From Kiloniellaceae bacterium (GTDB lineage Bacteria; Pseudomonadota; Alphaproteobacteria; Kiloniellales; Kiloniellaceae), in the NCBI GenBank assembly GCA_021776195.1, contig JAJFGK010000166.1:1-64000 (forward strand): DNA of 64,000 nt, read 5' to 3'. Positions 57,833 to 64,000 of the stretch are shown in pieces (position 1 is the first letter of the stretch; every line of letters begins with the position of its first letter). The translations under genes were made by a program, and so were the position numbers. Below the pieces are notes generated by a model. That model searched no databases. It worked only from the letters and a program-made list of their open reading frames with translations, and had not been told where the DNA came from.

Positions 57833-59167
57833 ATGGCGAGCACAGACATGCAAGACCCGAAGTCCAAGACGAGGGCGGCTCCCAAGTTGACTATCGGCGC
57901 GATTCAATGGCTGCGCGAGAACCTCTTTTCGTCGTGGGTCAACACCATACTCACCGTCCTGGCCGCCCTGATCATCTACAAGGTCACGGTCGCGCTGGTG
58001 GATTGGGCCTTTATTGGCGGTATCTGGGAGGCCGAGAACCGACGCGAGTGCCTGGACCGGAACCCGAACGGGGCCTGTTGGGCCGGGGTGATAATCTGGT
58101 TCAACAACATCATCTATGGCCGCTACACCTTCGAAGAACAGTGGCGTATCAATCTGTCCTTTGTCATTCTGGTGCTCTGGCTGGCGCCGCTCTGGATGCC
58201 GAATATCAAGGGTAAGATGATGCTCGCCGCCAGTGCGGTCTTCCTCTATCCCTTCCTCTCTGGCTATCTCTTCGCCGGCGGTGAGCGCAGCTTCTTCATG
58301 CACCTCATGGTCTCGGCGGCGGCCGCCTGCTTTATCTTCAACTGCCTGCACGTCGCGGTCTCCTTGGCCAGCGGTGGCCAGTCCCTTGCCGGCAAACTCT
58401 TCACCCTCGGGCCGCTGCAACAGCTGAAGGACAAGGGGCAACGCAACGCCCTGATCGTCCTGGCCATTGGGTCCGTGGCCGTGGCGTATCTTGCTCTGTT
58501 GAGCTGGCAGGTCGAGGTCGTGCCCTGGACCAAGTGGGGCGGGCTCTTCCTGACCCTGGTGATTTCCGGAATCGGTATCACCACCGCGCTGCCCGGTGGC
58601 ATCGTCCTGGCTTTGGGGCGACGCTCGCAAATGCCGGTGATCCGGATTATCTCGATGACCTTTATCGAGCTCTTCCGTTCGGTCCCGCTGATCACGATCC
58701 TCTTCATGGCGACAACGATGTTTCCGTTGTTCCTGCCCGAGGGGGTGGTCTTCAACAAGCTGGCGCAGGTGATCGTGGCGGTCTGTCTGTTCAGTGCCTG
58801 CTACATGGCCGAGACGGTTCGTGGCGGTCTCCAGGCGATTCCCAAGGGCCAGTACGAGGCGGCCTATGCCATGGGGCTCAACTACTGGGGCATGATGGGG
58901 CTGATCGTGATGCCCCAGGCCCTGAAGTACATGATCCCCAACATCGTCGGCAGCTTCATCGGCCTGCTGAAGGACACCACCCTGGTTTCCATCATCGGCC
59001 TCTTCGATCTCTTGAACATGCTGAAGTCGGTCAGTCGTGACGTGCCCTGGCGCGGCCTCCACAAGGAGCCGCTGATGCTGGGCGCCGTTATCTTCTTCGT
59101 CATCTGCTACGCGATGTCGAGGTACAGCCGGCATCTGGAAAACAAACTCGACAGCAGCCACCGCTGA
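57833..59167 (+). CDS. aapM: Amino acid ABC permease AapM
   Basis: The second permease subunit, 444 residues. It has N-terminal extra helices, then the transport domain from about residue 230 (GLFLTLVISGIGITTALPGGIVLALGRRS) with the EAA loop GQYEAAYAMGLNYWGMMGLIVMPQALKYMIPN. AapQ and AapM form the heterodimeric channel. Confidence 0.95.
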   Translation: MASTDMQDPKSKTRAAPKLTIGAIQWLRENLFSSWVNTILTVLAALIIYKVTVALVDWAFIGGIWEAENRRECLDRNPNGACWAGVIIWFNNIIYGRYTFEEQWRINLSFVILVLWLAPLWMPNIKGKMMLAASAVFLYPFLSGYLFAGGERSFFMHLMVSAAAACFIFNCLHVAVSLASGGQSLAGKLFTLGPLQQLKDKGQRNALIVLAIGSVAVAYLALLSWQVEVVPWTKWGGLFLTLVISGIGITTALPGGIVLALGRRSQMPVIRIISMTFIELFRSVPLITILFMATTMFPLFLPEGVVFNKLAQVIVAVCLFSACYMAETVRGGLQAIPKGQYEAAYAMGLNYWGMMGLIVMPQALKYMIPNIVGSFIGLLKDTTLVSIIGLFDLLNMLKSVSRDVPWRGLHKEPLMLGAVIFFVICYAMSRYSRHLENKLDSSHR

Positions 59168-59188
59168 TCGGACAGGGAGAAAAACACC

Positions 59189-59980
59189 ATGGCATCCGTT
59201 GAAACTGCCAGAGACGCCGAATCGCTTGCCTCTGCGGCCGGCAGCGACGTCATCATTCACATGAACGGCGTGAACAAGTGGTTTGGCGACTTTCACGTCC
59301 TCAAGGACATCAATCTCTCGGTCCACTCGCAAGAGCGCATCGTGATCTGCGGGCCCTCGGGCTCCGGCAAGTCGACCTTGATCCGCTGCATCAACCGGCT
59401 GGAGGAACACCAGGAGGGCGATATCATCGTCGACGGCGTGACGATGGACAAGAACCTGAAGAACATCGACCGCATTCGCAGTGAAGTCGGCATGGTCTTT
59501 CAGTCCTTCAATCTCTTTCCTCACCTGACGGTGCTGCAGAACTGCACCCTGGCGCCGATCTGGGTGCGCAAGATGCCCAAGTCCGAGGCCGAAGAAATCG
59601 GCATGCAGTATCTCGAGCGCGTGCGCATTCCCGAGCAGGCCGACAAGTACCCGGGCCAGTTGTCCGGCGGTCAGCAGCAGCGCGTCGCCATCGCCCGCGC
59701 GCTCTGCATGAGCCCGCGCATCATGCTGTTCGACGAGCCGACCTCGGCGCTCGATCCGGAAATGATCTCGGAGGTGTTGGATACCATGGTCCAACTGGCC
59801 GAATCCGGCATGACCATGCTCTGCGTGACCCACGAGATGGGCTTCGCCAAGAAGATCGCCGACCGGGTCATCTTCATGGATGGCGGCGAGATCATCGAGC
59901 AGAACACGCCGCACGAGTTCTTCGAGAACCCGCAGTCGGATCGCACCAAGCTGTTCTTGAGCCAGATCCTGGCGCACTGA
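59189..59980 (+). CDS. aapP: Amino acid ABC ATPase AapP
   Basis: The ATP-binding subunit, 263 residues. Walker A is [12 protein letters not shown], the signature [15 protein letters not shown] and Walker [13 protein letters not shown]. It matches the polar-amino-acid ATPases (AapP/GlnQ). It is the last gene of aapJQMP and is followed by a terminator. Confidence 0.96.
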   Translation: MASVETARDAESLASAAGSDVIIHMNGVNKWFGDFHVLKDINLSVHSQERIVICGPSGSGKSTLIRCINRLEEHQEGDIIVDGVTMDKNLKNIDRIRSEVGMVFQSFNLFPHLTVLQNCTLAPIWVRKMPKSEAEEIGMQYLERVRIPEQADKYPGQLSGGQQQRVAIARALCMSPRIMLFDEPTSALDPEMISEVLDTMVQLAESGMTMLCVTHEMGFAKKIADRVIFMDGGEIIEQNTPHEFFENPQSDRTKLFLSQILAH

Positions 59981-60003
59981 CCATTTGAGAGTTGCGAAAC
60001 ACG

Positions 60004-60036
60004 GGCGCCGCTCCCTCTTGGGGGGCGGCGCCTTTT
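60004..60036 (+). terminator. Rho-independent terminator of aap operon
   Basis: A 12-pair stem (with one G-U) joins 60004-60015 to 60021-60032 and is followed by TTTT at 60033-60036. It is 24 bases past the aapP stop, with the strong GC stem and T run of a classical terminator. Confidence 0.8.
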
Positions 60037-60040
60037 CAAT

Positions 60041-60083
60041 TCCTGGACCTCTTTTACTCCTGGACCTCTCTTACTCCTGGGCC
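60041..60083 (-). repeat. 17-bp tandem repeat at deacetylase gene end
   Basis: A 17-base unit (60041-60057) is repeated at 60058-60074 with one mismatch, and the first nine bases begin a third, partial copy with one mismatch at 60075-60083. The repeat carries the TAA stop of the deacetylase gene, so a short duplication occurred right at the gene's 3' end. Confidence 0.6.
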
Positions 60084-60889
60084 GCGTAGGCCCGGGCGAT
60101 CTCCTCGCAGGTCGCATACCAGACACCCTCGAAACCGCGGGTGAAGGCGATGAATTCCCGCAGTGTCGCCAGACGCATGGGACGCCCGGTCACCTGCGGG
60201 TGCATGACCAGGGTGATGGCCGCGCCGCGAACGTAGAGCTCGCGGAACTCGTCCTGCCAGATCGACAGCACATGGTCCTTGGGAAAGAGCGGCCGCGGCC
60301 GGGCCAGGCTCGAAGCGCCGAAGGCCCAGTCGTCCAGGGTCGGCTGCTCCGGAATCTCGATCGGTCCCGGCCGGCCGTCGGCCAGGATGTGGCGGTAGGG
60401 GTGATCGTCGTCCTTGAAGCAACTGTTGTAGAGAAACCCGCGTTCGCTCAGCAGGCGCAGCGACAGCTCGGACGATACGCCGTCCGGCGGGCGATAGCCG
60501 AGCGGCCGGCGGCCGACGGTGCGCTCCAGGGCCTCGAGACCGCGGTCCAACTCGTCGCGCACCATCTCCGGGTCGCGCGGGTCCGGCGCGTCGTGGGTAT
60601 AGCCGTGGTGACCGATTTCGTGGCCCGCGGCGGCGATGGCCTCGACCTTGTCCCGGTGATTGTCGGCGGTCCAGCCGGGCACGAAGAAGGTCGCCGTGAT
60701 CTGCTCCGCCGCCAGCAGCTCCAAGATCCGCGGCACCCCGACCTTGGCGCCGTAGAGGCCCAGGGACAGGACCGCCGGCAGGTCCTTGTGACGGGGATCG
60801 TTGGCCAACCAAAGTGATTCGGCGTCGAAGTCGAAGCTCAGAGCCAGGGCGCAGCGCGCGCCGCCCGGCCAGGAAATCGGTCCGGTCAT
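60071..60889 (-). CDS. Polysaccharide deacetylase
   Basis: A 272-residue NodB-type carbohydrate esterase. The metal ligands are Asp22 in LSFDFDAES and His95/His99 in GHHGYTHDAPDP; ATFFVPGWTADNH and LGYRPPDGV are further motifs. It lacks a signal peptide, so it acts in the cytoplasm or is not exported by Sec, which is unusual for a peptidoglycan or chitin deacetylase and closer to HP0310-type or uricolytic PuuE-like proteins. The ATG overlaps the stop of the GNAT gene by four bases. Confidence 0.85.
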   Translation of the reverse strand: MTGPISWPGGARCALALSFDFDAESLWLANDPRHKDLPAVLSLGLYGAKVGVPRILELLAAEQITATFFVPGWTADNHRDKVEAIAAAGHEIGHHGYTHDAPDPRDPEMVRDELDRGLEALERTVGRRPLGYRPPDGVSSELSLRLLSERGFLYNSCFKDDDHPYRHILADGRPGPIEIPEQPTLDDWAFGASSLARPRPLFPKDHVLSIWQDEFRELYVRGAAITLVMHPQVTGRPMRLATLREFIAFTRGFEGVWYATCEEIARAYAAQE

Positions 60890-61899
60890 GGCATGATGAT
60901 TCCGCTTCGACGTGGATCGATAAAGGTGACGTCTTTCTGGCCGACCGGATGAAAGCCCCAACGCTGGTAGAGGGCCAGGGCGCGCGGATGGTCCAGCGAG
61001 TTGGTGTTCACGGTCAGGGTGCGGGGCTCGTGGCTCCAGGCGATGTCGATGACCGAGCTGAGGAGGTAAGCGCCCAGTCCCTGTCCGACGAACTCGGGCA
61101 GCAATCCCATGAAATCGAGATTGATGTCGGGGGCAGGCCGGCGGTCCAGCTCGCCAAAACCGGCGGGCACGCCATCGATGTAGAGCACATAAATTTCGGT
61201 TTGCGGATCCTGGATAATGGCCCGCAGGGCCTCGTCCTCGAGGACCCGCCGCTCCCACCAGAGCCAGGGCCCGCCAACGGTGTCATAGAGGTAGCGATAG
61301 AAGGCGACATTGGGCTTTGTGGCGCGCATCAGGGCGACCTGATGCCCCCGCGGCAATGGGCTCCGGCCCCCCGCCGGGCGCTCTGTCATCTCGAGGAAGG
61401 TGATCGTCACGGGCAGGCGGCCGTCGTCGTTTCCTGGGACCGGGGGGCTTTGCCGCTCGGTCAGCCAGCGCTGCATGATCCAGCAGGAATTGCGGTGATA
61501 CCCCAGGCAGGCGTAAAAATTCGTCGCCGCCAGATTGCTTTCACGCACCATGAGCTGGATTTTGGGAACCTTGCGCTTGGTGAGCCAGGCTTCGGCCTCC
61601 TGCATCAGGGCCCGTCCCAGACCCCGGCCGCGGTGACTATCGGCGACGGCCAGAAAGTAGACCCAGCCGCGATGGCCGTCCTGCCCGACCATGACCGAAC
61701 CGACCAGGACGCCGCCGGCCTCGGCGATCAGCAGGGTCGCGTCCTGCGCCGAGAGGCAAAGGTCGATGTCGGCCTCGGGATCGTTCCAAGGGGTGGTGAG
61801 TTTGCAGGCCCGCCACAGCGCGATGAGCGGCGCCCGGTCGGCCTCGTCAAAGTCGCGCAGCCGCCAGTCCCGCGCCTTGGTTCGCCCCGGTTCATCCAT
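60886..61899 (-). CDS. Double GNAT acetyltransferase
   Basis: A 337-residue protein made of two fused GNAT domains. The first (about residues 10-150) has the acetyl-CoA loop in VADSHRGRGLGRALMQEA. The second (about 165-325) has the corresponding loop in LPEFVGQGLGAYLLSS, the RGxGxG-type signature being weaker there. GNAT proteins move acetyl groups to amines or N-terminal residues. The true start is taken as ATG 61899, eight bases inside the end of the sulfurtransferase gene. Target is unknown. Confidence 0.85.
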   Translation of the reverse strand: MDEPGRTKARDWRLRDFDEADRAPLIALWRACKLTTPWNDPEADIDLCLSAQDATLLIAEAGGVLVGSVMVGQDGHRGWVYFLAVADSHRGRGLGRALMQEAEAWLTKRKVPKIQLMVRESNLAATNFYACLGYHRNSCWIMQRWLTERQSPPVPGNDDGRLPVTITFLEMTERPAGGRSPLPRGHQVALMRATKPNVAFYRYLYDTVGGPWLWWERRVLEDEALRAIIQDPQTEIYVLYIDGVPAGFGELDRRPAPDINLDFMGLLPEFVGQGLGAYLLSSVIDIAWSHEPRTLTVNTNSLDHPRALALYQRWGFHPVGQKDVTFIDPRRSGIIMP

Positions 61900-62788
61900 C
61901 GCTGGCTGTTGCGCGGTCTTGCGGGCCCGCGGGTCCCGCGACCACCGGGTGGGGGCCGGGCAGTCCCCATTCGGACCAGGAGCCATCATAGACCGCGACA
62001 TCGCGGTGGCCGAGCAGATGCAGCCCCAGGCTCAAGATCGCCGCGGTGACACCGGACCCGCAGGTCGTCACCACCGGCCGCCGGAGATCGAGTCCGCATG
62101 CCTCGAAGCGTTGGCGCAGGACCTCGCGCGGCAACAGTGTCTGGTCTTCGGGATCGATCAAGTTGCCATAGGCCAGATTGAGGCTGTCGGGGATGTGGCC
62201 GCTGCGCAGTCCTTCGCGCAGTTCCGGCTGGGTACCCTCGAAGCGGCCTTGGGCGCGGGCGTCGAGGACCTGTTCGCGGCCGGTTCTCAGATTGCTTTCG
62301 ATCTGCTCTTTCTCGCGCAGCAGCAAGCTTTGGAGGCGGGCGGTGAAATGGCGCTCGCTCTTCGTCACCGCGCCGTCCTCGGTCGCCCGTCCCTCCGCCA
62401 TCCACTTGGGCAGGCCGCCGTCCAGAACCGCCACGTCGTTGTGGCCGTAGTAACGGAACATCCACCAGGCGCGCGGCGCCGACCAGATCCCGCGCTGGTC
62501 GTAGATGACGAAACGCAGGCCGTCGCCGAGCCCGAGCTTGCGAACCTTCGAGGAGAATTTCTGCGGCGAAGGGACCATATGCGGCAGGTCGCTGTCGCTC
62601 TCGGCGATGTCGTCGATATCGAAAAAGACCGCGCCGGGGATGTGATGCTGCTCGAACTCGTGGCGGGGATCCAGGCCCTCGTTGGGCAGATAATAGCTGG
62701 CGTCGACCACGCGCAGATCCGGCGCCGCCAGATTATCGGCCAGCCATTGGGTCGAGACCAAGGGTGTGGTGGCAAAATCATCGCTCAT
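61892..62788 (-). CDS. sseA: 3-mercaptopyruvate sulfurtransferase
   Basis: A 298-residue tandem rhodanese-domain enzyme. The catalytic Cys243 is in TTCGSGVTAA; the CGSGVT loop points to mercaptopyruvate as substrate rather than thiosulfate. N-terminal rhodanese motifs are HIPGAVFFDIDDIA and VIYDQRGIWSAPRAWWM. It moves sulfur from mercaptopyruvate to thiols or cyanide. It is coupled to the GNAT gene by an eight-base overlap and sits near cysK, so sulfur amino acid metabolism is the common theme. Confidence 0.93.
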   Translation of the reverse strand: MSDDFATTPLVSTQWLADNLAAPDLRVVDASYYLPNEGLDPRHEFEQHHIPGAVFFDIDDIAESDSDLPHMVPSPQKFSSKVRKLGLGDGLRFVIYDQRGIWSAPRAWWMFRYYGHNDVAVLDGGLPKWMAEGRATEDGAVTKSERHFTARLQSLLLREKEQIESNLRTGREQVLDARAQGRFEGTQPELREGLRSGHIPDSLNLAYGNLIDPEDQTLLPREVLRQRFEACGLDLRRPVVTTCGSGVTAAILSLGLHLLGHRDVAVYDGSWSEWGLPGPHPVVAGPAGPQDRATASDG

Positions 62789-62821
62789 GGTGTCATCGGA
62801 TCCTTCCGTCGCGCGAACCTG

Positions 62822-63532
62822 TCAGGCCTCTGCAAAATGGATGTTGATGCGTCTGTTCTGGCGCCCCTTGTTCTCGATCTTGCCGACCCGGATCTTGCCG
62901 ATCTCGCCGGTCCGTCGCACATGCGTGCCGCCGCAGGGCTGCAGGTCGACCCCGTCGATTTCGAGCAGGCGGACCGAGCCGCTGCCGGAAGGCGGCTTCA
63001 CCGACATGGTTCGCACCAGATCGGGGCTGGCGGCCAGTTCCTGGTCGCTGATCCATCGCGACCCGACCGCGTGGTCCTCGTCGATCAGCCGGTTCAACTC
63101 CGCCTCGATGAAAGCCTTGTCGAGCTGGGTGTCGGGCAGATTGAAATCGAGGCGACTCTTGGCTTCGCCGACCTGACCGCCGGTCACATCGCCTTCGACC
63201 ACGGCGCAAAGCAGATGCATGCAGGAGTGCATGCGCATCAGCCGATGGCGGCGCTCCCAATCGATTTCGGCGGTGACGCTTGTCCCAGCGGCAGGAAGGC
63301 TGGTTCCTTCGGCGGCAAGATGGACGACGTCCTCGTGATCCGCGCCCTTCCTGGCCATCAGGATGACAAGCTCGGACCCGTCGGCGAGCCGGAGACGCCC
63401 ACTGTCGCCGGGCTGTCCGCCGCCTTCCGGGTAGAACACCGTGCGGTCCAGCCTTATCCCGTCCCCGTCGCTCGAGACCACCGTGGCCTGGCAGCTTTGC
63501 GCATAGGCGTCGTCGCGAAAAATCAATTCCAT
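62822..63532 (-). CDS. alaX: Alanyl-tRNA editing protein AlaX
   Basis: A 236-residue free-standing editing domain that hydrolyses Ser-tRNA-Ala (and Gly-tRNA-Ala). The zinc ligands are His102/His106 in RMHSCMHLL and Cys200/His204 in QPCGGTHVRRTGEIG. The N-terminal TVFYPEGGGQPGDSG is typical of AlaX. The ATG at 63532 has GAGGAG upstream. It lies 11 bases after the cysteine synthase gene. Confidence 0.93.
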   Translation of the reverse strand: MELIFRDDAYAQSCQATVVSSDGDGIRLDRTVFYPEGGGQPGDSGRLRLADGSELVILMARKGADHEDVVHLAAEGTSLPAAGTSVTAEIDWERRHRLMRMHSCMHLLCAVVEGDVTGGQVGEAKSRLDFNLPDTQLDKAFIEAELNRLIDEDHAVGSRWISDQELAASPDLVRTMSVKPPSGSGSVRLLEIDGVDLQPCGGTHVRRTGEIGKIRVGKIENKGRQNRRINIHFAEA

Positions 63533-63543
63533 CTTTCCGCTCC

Positions 63544-64000
63544 TCAACTGGCCAGCCAGCGGGGCAGGGGCAAGCCCTTCTCGCGCAGGAAACTGGGATT
63601 GAAAGCCTTGCTTTGATAGCGCGACGCACTGTCGCAAAGAACCGTCACAATGGTGTGTCCCGGTCCCAGATCCTTGGCCAGGCGCAGGGCGCCGGCAACG
63701 TTCACGCCGCTGGACGGACCGAGGCTGAGCCCTTCTTCCTCCAACAGGGCGAACAGCACGGTCAGGGCCTCGTCGTCGGGAACCTGATAGGGATGGTCGA
63801 TCTTCAGGTCCTTGATGTTGTCGGTTATGCGCCCCTGGCCGATGCCTTCGGTAATGGAACTGCCCTCCGCTTTCAGCTCTCCGTGCTTGTAGTAGTTGTA
63901 GAGCGCCGCGCCCATGGGATCGGCAAGACCGATGGCGACCTCCGGTTTGCGTTCGCGCAGAGCCTTGGCGACGCCGGCCAGGGTGCCGCCGGTCCCGACC
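63544..64000 (-). CDS. cysK: Cysteine synthase, C-terminal part
   Basis: The C-terminal half of a PLP-dependent cysteine synthase, which makes cysteine from O-acetylserine and sulfide; the N-terminal part lies beyond the right edge. The frame is open through 64000 and begins VGTGGTLAGVAKALRERKP, with later GPSSGVNVAGALRLAKDLG and CDSASRYQSKAFN, which are typical of the family. It is upstream of alaX on the same strand and probably heads the operon cysK-alaX-sseA-GNAT-deacetylase. Confidence 0.88.
   Translation of the reverse strand, partial: VGTGGTLAGVAKALRERKPEVAIGLADPMGAALYNYYKHGELKAEGSSITEGIGQGRITDNIKDLKIDHPYQVPDDEALTVLFALLEEEGLSLGPSSGVNVAGALRLAKDLGPGHTIVTVLCDSASRYQSKAFNPSFLREKGLPLPRWLAS

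Overview
The window is GC-rich chromosomal DNA from an alphaproteobacterium, probably a marine or saline Rhodospirillales/Kiloniellales-type lineage (inference). The support is the conserved block rpsB-tsf-pyrH-frr-uppS-cdsA-dxr-rseP-bamA-skp-lpxD-fabZ-lpxA-lpxI-lpxB followed by gltA, gltX, comEC and lexA; LpxI rather than LpxH; a GTTC-N7-GTTC SOS box in front of lexA; an aapJQMP amino-acid importer; and a DddP-like DMSP lyase at the left end. I see no rRNA, tRNA, CRISPR array, integrase or intact insertion sequence.

Layout. 0-7 kb, mostly minus strand: a DddP-like M24 protein, small unknown proteins, a VOC protein, then an overlapping set of a mechanosensitive channel, a CoA-binding protein and an O-acetylhomoserine sulfhydrylase, and an ECHDC3-like crotonase. 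7-12 kb: a hotdog thioesterase, small membrane and exported proteins, and polyphosphate genes (ppx, a SixA-type phosphatase, ppk2). 12-18 kb: lolC/E, lolD, dnaE. 18-33 kb: a long plus-strand run covering translation factors, UMP kinase, isoprenoid and phospholipid precursors, envelope assembly (RseP, BamA, Skp) and lipid A synthesis (LpxD, FabZ, LpxA, LpxI, LpxB). 33-40 kb: gltA and gltX (minus), an ArsR/SRPBCC pair, comEC, lexA (minus). 40-47 kb: two DMT-type transporters, a CoxG-like protein, an amidohydrolase, a PhyH oxygenase, a DUF3592 protein, an SCP2-like protein with an alpha/beta hydrolase, and a 1-Cys peroxiredoxin. 47-55 kb: an IalB-like exported protein, hisI, a cystathionine beta-lyase, an SDR without its catalytic Tyr and Lys, a tandem pair of exported isoaspartyl peptidase genes (the first frameshifted), and two unknown small genes. 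55-60 kb: aapJQMP closed by a clear terminator. 60-64 kb, minus strand: cysteine synthase (cut by the window edge), an AlaX editing protein, mercaptopyruvate sulfurtransferase, a double-GNAT fusion and a polysaccharide deacetylase, packed with overlaps or short gaps.

How it fits together. The middle is a growth and envelope core. Around it are accessory genes for sulfur amino acids (metY, metC, cysK, sseA), uptake and release of amino acids (aap, isoaspartyl peptidases), and lipid or acyl-CoA chemistry. The observations I would look at first are the full set of DddP metal and catalytic residues at 221-1462, the frameshifted first member of the isoaspartyl peptidase pair, the degenerate SDR beside it, and several unexplained palindromes (CRP-type site near 47.45 kb, 23-bp operator-like palindrome at 45.02 kb, AT-rich hairpin cluster at 48.2-48.3 kb).
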